Assembly (NCBI RefSeq): GCF_009741375.1
Contig: NZ_WOWP01000016.1
Coordinates: forward strand, 1 to 64,000
DNA: 64,000 bases
From: Flavobacterium rakeshii
GTDB taxonomy: Bacteria; Bacteroidota; Bacteroidia; Flavobacteriales; Flavobacteriaceae
Direction: 5' to 3'
Shown in pieces: positions 34,145 to 43,186 of the stretch. A program made the position numbers and the translations under genes. The first letter of the stretch is position 1, and each line of letters opens with the position of its first letter. A model generated the notes under the pieces. The model was given only the letters and a program-made list of their open reading frames with translations. It was not told the origin of the DNA and searched no databases.

Positions 34145-36883
34145 ATGGTTAGAGGTAAATTATTTATTCTATTACTGTTAATTTGCACCGTATCCTCTTT
34201 TGCGCAAATCAATATTAGTGGAAATTTAATAGATTCATTAAATTATCCAGTGGAAGGTGCTACTTTTTTTTTAGTCAAGAAAAAAGATTCTACCTTAATT
34301 ACTTATGGAATAACAGATAAAAATGGCAAGATTTACTTAAAAACAAATGTAATTAAAGATTCTGTAAATTTAACATTTTCTTTATTGGGGTATGAGGATA
34401 AAACTATTAGTTACCCTGGAATAAGAGAAAATATTGAACTTAACAAAGTAATTTTTAAAGAAGAAAGCTATATTTTACCTGAAATGGTCATCAGTAAAGA
34501 TGTGCCAATTCGTTTGAAGAATGATACTATAGAATTTAATGCATCTTCTTTTAAAGTTAGGGAAGATGCTAACGTTGAAGCTCTTCTAAAAGAACTTCCT
34601 GGTCTGGAAATAGACTCCGAAAGAAGAATTACGTTCAACGGAAAAAAAGTAGAGCAACTTTTGGTAAATAATAAACCTTTTTTTAATAGAGATGGAAGTA
34701 TAGCGATGGAAAACCTGCCTGCTGATTTAATAAATAAAATTCAAATTACAGACTTTAAGACAAAGATTGAAGAGTTTTCTGGAAAGAAAGCTAGTGGGGA
34801 GACTTTAAGTATCAATCTATCTATAGATGAGGATAAGAATAAGGGTATGTTTGGTCAGATAATTGGGGGGTATGGAACTGGTGAGCATTATGAAAGTGCA
34901 GAGCTTCTTAATTATTTCAAAGGCAAACAGCGATTAAGTATATTGGGAGCGTTTAATAATATAAACGAAAAAAATTTTTCACTGAGTAATTCCTTAGACA
35001 ATATTGTTGGAGCAAGTAATTATAATAGGTTTTTTGGATCGACTGAAAGTGGTATTACAAAAACAAGCATGGGTGGAGGTAATTATTCAGATAGGCTCTT
35101 TGATAAAGTAGAGACTAATGTAAGCTATTCGATTAACAATAATGAAACAAAGGAAAATAGTAGGAGTAGGGTTGTAAATATTTTACCAGATGAAGATTTT
35201 ATAACTGAATCTGAATCAAGGTCATATAATAAAAGTTTAACAAACTCTGCAAATACAGAATTTGATATTGAAATAACGCCGAATACCAAACTAGCCATTA
35301 ATTCTAGTTTTTATTCAGGGAAAACAGATTCACAGTCAGAAAATAAATCTCGTTCACTAGGAGAAAATGCACTTCTTTTTAACGAAAGCAGTACAGTAAA
35401 TTCAAATACTTATGAGAGCATGAATTTTACAAATACAATACAGTTTTATCAAAAGACAGATCAAGAAGGTTCAAATTTTAGTTTAGTATTAAAGAATGCA
35501 AACAATAAAAATGAGACTTTAAGGAGAAAGTATTCGCAAACCATTTTTTATCAGAACGAACAGGAAGATGATATTAGAAATCAAAAGGAAAGCAACAATG
35601 GAATGAGAGAAAACTACTTAATAGAGGCAAGTTATTCTCATTATATTAATGAAAAAACCTTTATTGATGTAGGTAACTCTTTAACTTATGAACTTAATAC
35701 AAGTAAACTTCATACATTTGATTATGATGAAGATTTAGATGATTTCAATACTTTAAATGATGAACTTTCTAATGAAACTTCTTCTAAACAATTTATATAT
35801 AAACCTTTTTCAAACTTAATTCTTCAATTTAAGAGATTCTATTTGAAATTTGGGGGTGGAGTCAATTTAACGAACTATAAGGCCGATGCTTTCTATGTAA
35901 GTAATACCTATTCATATAGTAGAAGTTTCTTAAATCCATATGTGAATTTAAATATGAGGTATAGCTCGATAAACTCTAAATATTTCTACTTAAATTATAA
36001 CTATCTGTTTAATAATCCATCGGCAACCCAAGTTCTAGAATATGAAAGATTACAAGACCCCTTAAATACTATTATAGGCAATAGTCGTCTAGATCAGAAA
36101 AAGTATCATAGTTTGAGATTAGGAGTTAGTGGTTATAATTCCCAAACTCGCTCTGGGTGGGATATTAATTTAAATGGAATATATGAAGATAGTGGCATAG
36201 TATCCTCATCAACTTTTGATGAAAATAGAAAGAGAATGTCAACCTATGAAAACGTAAGGGGTAATTATAATCTTGGTATAGACTTTAATTGGAATAAGTT
36301 AAAAAAAATTGGTGAACACAATTTAAAATTTGGAATAAGAACGAGAGCGGGATACAGTGTTAATAAAGGATATACAAATGGAGTACTTTATAACTCTAAA
36401 ATCTTGGAAGCCTCACCTAGAGTTTATCTTAATTGGAATTATAAGGATGTCTTGATGGTATCACCATCATATACGCTATCGTATAATAATATGATTAATT
36501 CTGGAGAATTTTTAATACATAATTTCGCAATGCAGACAACAAAATATTGGGGCAATTTTGGTTGGGGTAATGATGTTGGGAGTACTTATAACACTAAAAA
36601 CACAGGTGATTTTAGAAAAGGTGTTATTTCTTGGAATACAGGATTTAGCTATGCATTTAGCAGAAAAGAATTTTTGATAAAGTTAAAAGTGTATGATGTG
36701 TTAAATCAAAACATAAATGTTTTCCGTAATGTAACTCCTACCTACGAAAGTGAGGGAGAAAATATGACTTTAAGAAGATATGCTATGATAAGTTTATTAT
36801 GGAAATTCAATAATTTTCATAATAAAAGAGAGAGTGTTAAAAAAAAACATAAAAAAATAATTCTTTTTGATAAAAAAAAATAA
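34145..36883 (+). CDS. Outer-membrane beta-barrel protein with carboxypeptidase-like N-terminal domain (TonB-receptor-like)
   Basis: 912 residues. Signal peptide to ~21 (VSSFAQ), then a carboxypeptidase-D regulatory-like domain (ISGNLIDSLNYPVEGATFFLVKK, to ~105), a plug-like region with LLKELPGLEIDSERRI, and a long beta-barrel (from ~235). The architecture matches the OMP_b-brl_3 group of TonB-receptor-related proteins in Bacteroidota. No clear TonB box was seen. It starts a four-gene cargo cassette. A virus-encoded barrel could alter uptake or block a phage receptor (inference). Confidence 0.8.
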   Translation: MVRGKLFILLLLICTVSSFAQINISGNLIDSLNYPVEGATFFLVKKKDSTLITYGITDKNGKIYLKTNVIKDSVNLTFSLLGYEDKTISYPGIRENIELNKVIFKEESYILPEMVISKDVPIRLKNDTIEFNASSFKVREDANVEALLKELPGLEIDSERRITFNGKKVEQLLVNNKPFFNRDGSIAMENLPADLINKIQITDFKTKIEEFSGKKASGETLSINLSIDEDKNKGMFGQIIGGYGTGEHYESAELLNYFKGKQRLSILGAFNNINEKNFSLSNSLDNIVGASNYNRFFGSTESGITKTSMGGGNYSDRLFDKVETNVSYSINNNETKENSRSRVVNILPDEDFITESESRSYNKSLTNSANTEFDIEITPNTKLAINSSFYSGKTDSQSENKSRSLGENALLFNESSTVNSNTYESMNFTNTIQFYQKTDQEGSNFSLVLKNANNKNETLRRKYSQTIFYQNEQEDDIRNQKESNNGMRENYLIEASYSHYINEKTFIDVGNSLTYELNTSKLHTFDYDEDLDDFNTLNDELSNETSSKQFIYKPFSNLILQFKRFYLKFGGGVNLTNYKADAFYVSNTYSYSRSFLNPYVNLNMRYSSINSKYFYLNYNYLFNNPSATQVLEYERLQDPLNTIIGNSRLDQKKYHSLRLGVSGYNSQTRSGWDINLNGIYEDSGIVSSSTFDENRKRMSTYENVRGNYNLGIDFNWNKLKKIGEHNLKFGIRTRAGYSVNKGYTNGVLYNSKILEASPRVYLNWNYKDVLMVSPSYTLSYNNMINSGEFLIHNFAMQTTKYWGNFGWGNDVGSTYNTKNTGDFRKGVISWNTGFSYAFSRKEFLIKLKVYDVLNQNINVFRNVTPTYESEGENMTLRRYAMISLLWKFNNFHNKRESVKKKHKKIILFDKKK

Positions 36884-36928
36884 ATATTTATTTTTAAGAA
36901 AATATTTAACCAATCAATTTTTTTAAGA

Positions 36929-37309
36929 ATGAAAAAACTTATTTTAATGTTTGCGCTTATGGTAAGCGCAATCGGTTTCTCTAAAACAGGAGAAAATGAA
37001 TTACCTAAAAATTTCAATGACTCACAAGTCGTAGAATTAATTAAGTCTCAATTGAACATTCAGGAGTTTAGTACTTCAATGTATCAATTTGAAATTGCCG
37101 AGGTCGAGTTTGATGACGTTAAGCCATGCAAATTAACAGTACTTGTCGAGGCGAAAGTTATAATAGAGGGTTCTGTTGCTGCAAGTGTAAAAGTTTCGGG
37201 TCAACTAGAACTTGAAGATTGTAACGATATAGGTGGTATGGCTTCTACTCTTATTAGAGGTTTAATTGAAGAAGCAATTGCTTCACTTCAGAAACAATTA
37301 GGCAACTAA
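36929..37309 (+). CDS. Secreted small protein, paralogue A of the cargo pair
   Basis: 126 residues with signal peptide (cleavage near AIGFSK, residue ~19). The mature part has an amphipathic helix (LPKNFNDSQVVELIKSQLNI), a beta-sheet with two Cys (KPCKLTVLVEA ... LEDCNDIGG) and a C-terminal helix. It is paralogous to the product of 38254-38646: they share FSKTGEN, VELI/IELI-xSQ, PC-x-L and the D-C-x-D-I segment. No known family. Confidence 0.7.
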   Translation: MKKLILMFALMVSAIGFSKTGENELPKNFNDSQVVELIKSQLNIQEFSTSMYQFEIAEVEFDDVKPCKLTVLVEAKVIIEGSVAASVKVSGQLELEDCNDIGGMASTLIRGLIEEAIASLQKQLGN

Positions 37310-37391
37310 TTAATGTATTAAAAATTTTACAATAGAGATTGTTATTAATAATAATCTCTATTGTTTATAACACCTAAACAGAAAAATTACT

Positions 37392-38216
37392 ATGAAATAT
37401 TTTCTATTGTTATTCCCTTGTTTTATTTTTTCTCAAAATATGTATAATATTGAATATATTGAAAAAAATGAAGCGGACTCATATTATCTAGGAAAGTTAT
37501 ATGCTAATGAGATTGAATCTGTGTATATAAAGAAAGATACTACATGGGGCGAAGCTACTAAGGGAAATGCTGATAATGACTTTGTAATAACTGATGCTGT
37601 TGATGAAATGTCGAGTAAGGTTAAAACATCTTTACCTTTAAGTTTCGAACCTATTGTTTGTTTCAATAAAACAAAAGAATATTTCACTTTCACAGCACCG
37701 AAATTGTATGAAAAGGGAAAAATAATTATCCAAGATAGTTTACCTAACATTAAATGGAAAATTACTAATGAAACAAAAGTAATATTAAATTTTAAGTGTC
37801 AAAAAGCTATAGGTGAATACAAATGTAGAGAATATGTTGTTTGGTTTACAAAAAATATTCCCTTAAATATTGGACCTTGGCATCTTAATGGACTCCCAGG
37901 AGCAATTTTAGAAGCAAAGGCGACCGATCAGTATTTGGAATTTACAGCGATACGAGTTCAACATGTAAAGAATAATTCTAAAGATATAAAAAATAAAAAG
38001 AATAATTTAAATAAAATTAATGAGATTGTTAGTTTTAGTGACTATTTAGATAAGCTTGATGAAGCATCAATAGCTTTATCTAAGACTATAATTAATAACG
38101 TGAGTGAAAAGAAGGTGGAGGGAGCTAGAATAACTAGTATTACAACTGTATCTAGTTATGAAACACACGATTTGTGTAGAGAGAAGAAGAAAAAACAAGT
38201 TAAAAAAGATTTTTAA
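37392..38216 (+). CDS. GLPGLI-family protein
   Basis: 274 residues with a short signal peptide. The family motif GPWHLNGLPGAILEAKA (GLPGAI at 167-172) is preceded by KCQKAIGEYKCREYVVWFT, as usual. The GLPGLI family (TIGR01200) is Bacteroidota-specific and of unknown function, often next to outer-membrane barrels or TonB-receptor-like proteins, as here. Lies between the two paralogous secreted proteins in the same orientation, so it is part of one cassette. Confidence 0.85.
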   Translation: MKYFLLLFPCFIFSQNMYNIEYIEKNEADSYYLGKLYANEIESVYIKKDTTWGEATKGNADNDFVITDAVDEMSSKVKTSLPLSFEPIVCFNKTKEYFTFTAPKLYEKGKIIIQDSLPNIKWKITNETKVILNFKCQKAIGEYKCREYVVWFTKNIPLNIGPWHLNGLPGAILEAKATDQYLEFTAIRVQHVKNNSKDIKNKKNNLNKINEIVSFSDYLDKLDEASIALSKTIINNVSEKKVEGARITSITTVSSYETHDLCREKKKKQVKKDF

Positions 38217-38253
38217 TCAACCTGAAGGACTTATATAGTTGTTAACTTATATT

Positions 38254-38646
38254 ATGAAAAAACTTATTTTAATATTCGCACTTATTATAAGTGCAATGGG
38301 TTTCTCTAAAACAGGAGAAAATGATTTGCGTAATAATTTAAGTGATGCAGAAATTATTGAATTAATTACATCACAAATTAATATTTATGAATTTAATAAC
38401 GAAAGGTTTCAAGGTGAGATTAAAAATGTTCAAATCATTGATGTTCAGTATCATGATAGTTTTCCTTGCACGTTAAGTGCAACTGTAACAGGTAATATTG
38501 TAATTGATGGTGTAGTAGCGGCAAAAGTTACTATGAGTGCATCAATAGAATTAGATAATTGTTTAGATATAGCAACTATTGGTGTAACTTTTCTTAGTGA
38601 TCTAGTTAATGCGGTAATTGACGAACTTTCAAATCGATTGAAATAA
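38254..38646 (+). CDS. Secreted small protein, paralogue B of the cargo pair
   Basis: 130 residues from ATG 38254, where a normal signal peptide begins (MKKLILIFALIISAMGFSK); an upstream in-frame start at 38239 would spoil it. Same plan as paralogue A, including the two Cys (FPCTLSATV, LDNCLDIA) and the C-terminal helix. Closes the cassette before a bidirectional terminator. Confidence 0.7.
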   Translation: MKKLILIFALIISAMGFSKTGENDLRNNLSDAEIIELITSQINIYEFNNERFQGEIKNVQIIDVQYHDSFPCTLSATVTGNIVIDGVVAAKVTMSASIELDNCLDIATIGVTFLSDLVNAVIDELSNRLK

Positions 38647-38666
38647 CTTTTAAATACCTCCTTTAC

Positions 38667-38722
38667 AAAAAAACTCCATTAAATAAGATTTTTTTAGACA
38701 ATTTTCTTTAATGGAGTTTTTT
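38667..38722. terminator. Bidirectional terminator between cargo and structural operon
   Basis: Arms AAAAAACTCCATTAAA (38667-38682) and TTTAATGGAGTTTTTT (38707-38722) enclose a 24-nt loop. Separates the plus-strand cargo from the end of the minus-strand operon. Confidence 0.7.
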
Positions 38723-38759
38723 TTAGGGAGTTCTTTTACACTTTATCGAGGCTTTTTAT

Positions 38760-39158
38760 TTACCACCTTACTAACTTCCCTGAACTGTTTATGTATTCCA
38801 GGGTATTACTTGGGATTTGGTTAAATTCGCTTTGAGGTAGGTCATAAGTTTGTCTTGAACCATCAGCGTAGTACCCCTCTATACTTTGATATACCACTCT
38901 CTTACCATTAATCACCCTGTACCAACCGGCATCGTTCGGGGTTCTCACTACACCACCTTCGTATTTAGCTGCAATAGCATTATTATTGCCATTAGTATTT
39001 CCAGTACTACTGGTATTACCTACGGTGTTTGTATTACCACCGGTACTTATATTTCCGGATGTGTTTTGAGTACTTGAATCGCCAAAAATCTTGTCTTTAA
39101 AGGTTAGCAAGGCTGCACCGGTTAAAAGTGTTACGCCAAGTATCATTTTTTTATTCAT
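38760..39158 (-). CDS. Membrane-anchored protein with Asn/Gly/Ser/Thr linker
   Basis: 132 residues: one N-terminal membrane segment (MILGVTLLTGAALLTF), a low-complexity linker (~27-62) and a small C-terminal domain with GGVVRTPNDAGWYRVINGKR. Last gene of the element's long operon, 15 bp after the ATPase gene. Fits a virion membrane or spike-anchor protein, but the function is not known. Confidence 0.6.
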   Translation of the reverse strand: MNKKMILGVTLLTGAALLTFKDKIFGDSSTQNTSGNISTGGNTNTVGNTSSTGNTNGNNNAIAAKYEGGVVRTPNDAGWYRVINGKRVVYQSIEGYYADGSRQTYDLPQSEFNQIPSNTLEYINSSGKLVRW

Positions 39159-39173
39159 AACTTAGTTTTTTAA

Positions 39174-41459
39174 TTATATAACTTCAAAATTTAATTCCTC
39201 TATATCCGTTGCAACGGGTTCGGCCTCGCTTTCAGTTTCAGGCTCAATGGGGTTGTAAATTGTACCACTGGCTATATTGTACCTGATAGTTTCGATAGGT
39301 ACTTTAGTGTACCTGTTTTTATCGAAATAGGCATAATTATCAGCAAATCGAGGTTCTTTTACCATCTTTATAATTATGTCACCATCAAATACAACTTCAG
39401 CCCCTCCTTTGGTTCTACCGGTGGTAGTTTGCTGAAAAATTATTACGAAAACTTTACCGTTAAACTTCTTTCGTAAATCTTCATCAAGGTGAATAGTACC
39501 TACCATTCTTACAAGCTTTTGCCAACTGTCAATAAATATTACCTCGTAATCTTTAACAAGGCTGTACAAGTCTTGTGTGTCCTTTACATCGGCAACAGTA
39601 TCAATATTTGATTGTGCTGCGGGAGTTAGATACTTATTTACTTTTTCCTTTGCTAAGGAACTGGCCGGATGCTCTTCACCCGAAATAAACAAACAACGAT
39701 TGCCAGGAGTAGCAAAAGCGTTCATAAACTTGTATAGTGTCGTGGTTTTACCTGCTCCCTGTTCTCCATCCATTGTAATAACTACACTATGTTCGGGCTT
39801 ACGCTCTACAGCTTGAAGGAACTTACCTACTTCACCGGCGACAGTATAAAATTCTGCCGGAACTTCATTGGCCGCTGCACCTATATTTAAAACTCTTGGG
39901 TTTTTAGTTGATGGTTCTATAACGGGCGGCTGTATTACTTCCGGAATTGTTATAAGTTGTTGCGGTTCTGCCGCTACACCATTAAGAACAGAACGTTTTT
40001 TATTACCGTTTAAACCAAAAAGGTTTAACTGTTCCGATTTAGAAGGTTGTTTTTTGCGAGTAGTGGCCGGGGTAGGCTTCAGAACTTTTTTTGATTTGGC
40101 TTTTGCTGCTTTTTCTTTTTTCTCTTTAGCCTCTTTTTCTTTGGCTATCTTTTTCAAATCATTGAAGTATTTAGGCTCTCCGGATTTATTGTACTCTAAC
40201 ACGTAATCAGCTGCGGCCTGTGCCTTCGTTGCAGCACGCATTAAAAAACGGTTATCGTCTTGAAGGTGAGTAAGTGCTGTATTCCATGATTTAAGGTAAG
40301 CCGGATGATTTTTATTAGTATGCCATAATATACCAGCCTCGGCACTCAAAAAGGTTGCTGTAAATTCGGCAATCAATTCTTCAAAAGCATATTTCTTTGA
40401 CCCTTTACGTCCGGTTAAATCCCTGTCAAGTCTTTTACTATATCCCGTACTATGGCCATATTCATGAAATAGCGTTCGGTAATAATCCTGTGAGGTTTCA
40501 AAATCCACAATATGTGGCATTTGAATACGGTCGGAGGTAGGTGAGTAGTATGCCCTGTTACCGCCAAAACCTAATTTTGGTTGTGGTGAGGGATAAGCTT
40601 TGATAATGGCTTCAGCTATTGGCATTTTATGCTCTTCGGTTGCCGGTAACTCATTTTCAATATATCCGTGTTTAAAGTTGTCAAGGTCAAAGTCGATGCC
40701 TTCAACGTCTTTCCCGTTGAAAACCTTATAATATTTTAGGATTGGTAGTTTATTATTATTTGCAATCTGCTGGGGAGAGAGCCCTGCTTTAAATTCAGGA
40801 ATATTACTTCTGTTTTCTTCAAGTAAAGCAATGAATTTTTTTAGGTTGTAACTCCCTATATCTACTTTCGTTGTAGGGTTGTAGTACTTATACAGTTCTG
40901 TAAAATACACAACAGGAATCCCTATACTTCCTTTTTTAAGTTTACCTCCTAATTCTTCAATTTGTTTAAATGTTAGGTAAAACGGGTTTTTTAATGGTTC
41001 GAAATCAGTAAGAAGATAACGGTTAATACCTCTGTATATTTTTTTTGAAACGAAATTAAAAGGTAATAGGTAGCCTTTACCGTATACTTTACCATCCCAT
41101 TTTTGTACATACCTTGGGGTATTTGCTTCCCGTATTTTTTCTATCATTCTATCTGTAATCATCTGATAAATTTCATCAGGTGAAACAGCTTTACCTAAAC
41201 CAATACTTTCATTATCCGAATCCTGTTCACAGTCTAAACACTTTAAAAAGCTTTTCGGTACTGTATCTATAGCCGGAATAGTATTTTTTCTAAATCTGAA
41301 AACATCATCATCCGGGTTACTTTCAAGTACATTTGTTAATCTTGCAGCCAACTTAAATTGCTCCTGTTCTACAGCTGCATTAATAAGGGTTTTTATTTCT
41401 TCCCTTTTAATATCTTTACGCCTCCCTATGAGGCCATTGAATTTTTTTACTACTCCCAT
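39174..41459 (-). CDS. ArdC-like / zincin / RadA-like ATPase fusion protein
   Basis: 761 residues in three parts. Residues ~110-190 match the ArdC N-terminal ssDNA-binding domain (FVSKKIYRGINRYLL, FKQIEELGGKLKKGSIGIPV). Residues ~290-400 are a zincin metallopeptidase with HEYGH (332-336) and downstream Glu (~360-365). A Lys-rich linker with the clamp-binding-like motif QLNLF (477-481) leads to a RecA-fold ATPase: Walker A GEQGAGKT (565-572), FISGEEH (~591) and Walker B VIFID (640-644), in the RadA/Sms arrangement. May protect incoming DNA or power genome entry/packaging (inference). Confidence 0.8.
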   Translation of the reverse strand: MGVVKKFNGLIGRRKDIKREEIKTLINAAVEQEQFKLAARLTNVLESNPDDDVFRFRKNTIPAIDTVPKSFLKCLDCEQDSDNESIGLGKAVSPDEIYQMITDRMIEKIREANTPRYVQKWDGKVYGKGYLLPFNFVSKKIYRGINRYLLTDFEPLKNPFYLTFKQIEELGGKLKKGSIGIPVVYFTELYKYYNPTTKVDIGSYNLKKFIALLEENRSNIPEFKAGLSPQQIANNNKLPILKYYKVFNGKDVEGIDFDLDNFKHGYIENELPATEEHKMPIAEAIIKAYPSPQPKLGFGGNRAYYSPTSDRIQMPHIVDFETSQDYYRTLFHEYGHSTGYSKRLDRDLTGRKGSKKYAFEELIAEFTATFLSAEAGILWHTNKNHPAYLKSWNTALTHLQDDNRFLMRAATKAQAAADYVLEYNKSGEPKYFNDLKKIAKEKEAKEKKEKAAKAKSKKVLKPTPATTRKKQPSKSEQLNLFGLNGNKKRSVLNGVAAEPQQLITIPEVIQPPVIEPSTKNPRVLNIGAAANEVPAEFYTVAGEVGKFLQAVERKPEHSVVITMDGEQGAGKTTTLYKFMNAFATPGNRCLFISGEEHPASSLAKEKVNKYLTPAAQSNIDTVADVKDTQDLYSLVKDYEVIFIDSWQKLVRMVGTIHLDEDLRKKFNGKVFVIIFQQTTTGRTKGGAEVVFDGDIIIKMVKEPRFADNYAYFDKNRYTKVPIETIRYNIASGTIYNPIEPETESEAEPVATDIEELNFEVI

Positions 41460-41461
41460 AA

Positions 41462-41920
41462 TTAGCCCTCTATGTAATATTCTTTTCCTAATATGTCAAC
41501 TACGACAACAAATGTTAGTTGTTCCACTGAAAAGCTTTCAATACTTAATGCATTTTGAATTACAATGTTTGATGAAATCTGAAAGGGAACGTTTTTCAAT
41601 TCAAATGAGTTGAAAGCCGGTATGTTTACCATGTTTAGGTTTAGTGTGGCCATTCCTAAAAAATGACCGTTACGGTAAGCTAAAACCCTTTTAAAACTGG
41701 CAGTATTTCCGGCATTTAAAGAAAATGCTTCAGTAGTTGGGTTTTCAATAGTTAGGTCAAGGTTAAAAGTAAAGTAGTCTACCCCAATCTTTACATTTCT
41801 TAGGCCTGAAGGGTGGATTTTCATTTGATTAAATATCTCCTTCAGCTTTTGAACTTTCCTGTAACCGGCATAAGCAATACCACCAATAATGAGACCGGCA
41901 ATAACAATAGTTTTTTTCAT
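41462..41920 (-). CDS. Membrane-anchored LEA/WHy-like Ig-fold protein
   Basis: 152 residues. N-terminal membrane segment (KKTIVIAGLIIGGIAYAGY, ~2-20), then a beta-rich LEA_2-like domain with LDLTIENPTTEAFSLNAGNTASF. This fold occurs as a membrane-associated beta-sandwich. It fits the set of anchored small proteins of this operon. Function unknown; a virion membrane protein is possible. Confidence 0.6.
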   Translation of the reverse strand: MKKTIVIAGLIIGGIAYAGYRKVQKLKEIFNQMKIHPSGLRNVKIGVDYFTFNLDLTIENPTTEAFSLNAGNTASFKRVLAYRNGHFLGMATLNLNMVNIPAFNSFELKNVPFQISSNIVIQNALSIESFSVEQLTFVVVVDILGKEYYIEG

Positions 41921-41923
41921 TAC

Positions 41924-42403
41924 TTAAAATAAGTCGGTTGGGTCAATTAATTGATTTAAACTGTTCCTTACTTCGATATGAACATGATTAGTCATTGCAG
42001 CCCCATGTTTTGCACTGATATTTTGTGCTACCCCTATTTTATTACCGGCAGTAACTACTGAAGGGATTGCAACTGTAGGAGACATATAAAACATTTTAAC
42101 CTTATATTTTTCGTTCACAATTTCAACCCCGGTATAACTTAAATCACTTGCGTACGGGTAAGCTATTCGTGTTACCTTTCCAGTTATAGGTGAATATATA
42201 TCCTCACCCGGAGTAGCTATAATGTCAATGCCTTGATGTGTATGTGTTCCCCTTCGTGCGCCAAAAGAGCCACACCCCAGCGGATCGCATCCCCTTATTT
42301 TTTGTTTTTTCGTAATTGCAGCTAAAGCCTTGTTAGTGTTTGACATGAGAATAAGTATTAAAGTAGCTGCAACGCCTATGTAAATAATTTTTTTGGCAGC
42401 CAT
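41924..42403 (-). CDS. M23 peptidase (peptidoglycan endopeptidase)
   Basis: 159 residues. N-terminal membrane anchor (~5-24), then the M23/LytM fold with HQGIDI (the H-x3-D motif) and HVHIEV (H-x-H). Family members cut peptide bridges in the cell wall. Position beside a spanin-like lipoprotein suggests lysis or entry. The start overlaps the previous gene by 28 nt. Confidence 0.85.
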   Translation of the reverse strand: MAAKKIIYIGVAATLILILMSNTNKALAAITKKQKIRGCDPLGCGSFGARRGTHTHQGIDIIATPGEDIYSPITGKVTRIAYPYASDLSYTGVEIVNEKYKVKMFYMSPTVAIPSVVTAGNKIGVAQNISAKHGAAMTNHVHIEVRNSLNQLIDPTDLF

Positions 42404-42933
42404 GATTTTAGTTTAGTTAGTAAATAGTTAATTAGAAACAATGCAGAAACCCATCCGAAATAAGCACTATACTTGTAGAAAACAGGAATTATGTAAACAG
42501 GTACTTCCGTTACTACTTCTTTTGTTTCCTGTTTGAACTCCTGTTGGTGCTGTTCGATATTTTCGCTTTTAGTAGCCGCTATTTGGGCTAAGACTTCTAA
42601 CGTTTTGTTATGCTCGTTGTAAAGAAGTTGATACCTATTGTTTCCGGATTCAATTTCTCTGTTAATACTGTTAAGCATTTCCCTTATTCGGGAATTGCAA
42701 ATACTATCACAGTCAGAACTACCGGTTTTTACATCAGGAAGATAGAAAGAGGTTCTGTCTTTTATTTCTCCGTTAATCTCTGTAAGCTTCTTAAAAACCT
42801 GTTTAAGACTGTCAATGTTAACGGTAGATGTGTTTTGTTTTAGAAGCTTTTGATTACGGCATCCTGAAGCCGAAAAAAGTAAAAAAAGAATAATTAAAAA
42901 GCTTACTGGCCAAGTGTGTTTTTTTGTTTTCAT
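42376..42933 (-). CDS. Lipoprotein-like coiled-coil protein with C-terminal membrane segment (spanin-like)
   Basis: 185 residues from ATG 42933. Lipobox-like SASGC (Cys ~25) after a hydrophobic start, then a helical/coiled-coil middle (to ~135) and a C-terminal hydrophobic helix (residues ~155-173). This lipid-anchored plus transmembrane layout resembles a unimolecular spanin. Lies immediately upstream of the M23 gene. An alternative upstream start at 42984 would overlap the preceding gene. Confidence 0.55.
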   Translation of the reverse strand: MKTKKHTWPVSFLIILFLLFSASGCRNQKLLKQNTSTVNIDSLKQVFKKLTEINGEIKDRTSFYLPDVKTGSSDCDSICNSRIREMLNSINREIESGNNRYQLLYNEHNKTLEVLAQIAATKSENIEQHQQEFKQETKEVVTEVPVYIIPVFYKYSAYFGWVSALFLINYLLTKLKSWLPKKLFT

Positions 42934-42934
42934 G

Positions 42935-43186
42935 TTATGCTGCTTTACAATGTTGGCACTTATTTTTCCATCCCTGTAATTCAAGGCGTAAGGATGATAT
43001 TTCGGTTTTCATTTCAGTATGCCTTTGGTTTGTGTCCTGTACAAATGTTGCGTATGCCTTTTGCAATTCCTGTATTGCCGTGCTTTCTGTTATTTGTACT
43101 TGTGCTTTACGTGATGACCATGCTACATAAATACTTACAAGTGTAGTACTGCCAAAAAATAAGTTTAATAAGTGAGAAATATCCAT
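42935..43186 (-). CDS. Small membrane protein with coiled coil (holin-like)
   Basis: 83 residues from ATG 43186, which overlaps the stop of the previous gene (TAATG). One hydrophobic helix (LLNLFFGSTTLVSIYVAW, ~5-22), then a charged helix (~25-75) and a terminal CxxC-like CQHC. Small size and place beside the M23 and lipoprotein genes suggest a lysis-system membrane protein. Confidence 0.55.
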   Translation of the reverse strand: MDISHLLNLFFGSTTLVSIYVAWSSRKAQVQITESTAIQELQKAYATFVQDTNQRHTEMKTEISSLRLELQGWKNKCQHCKAA

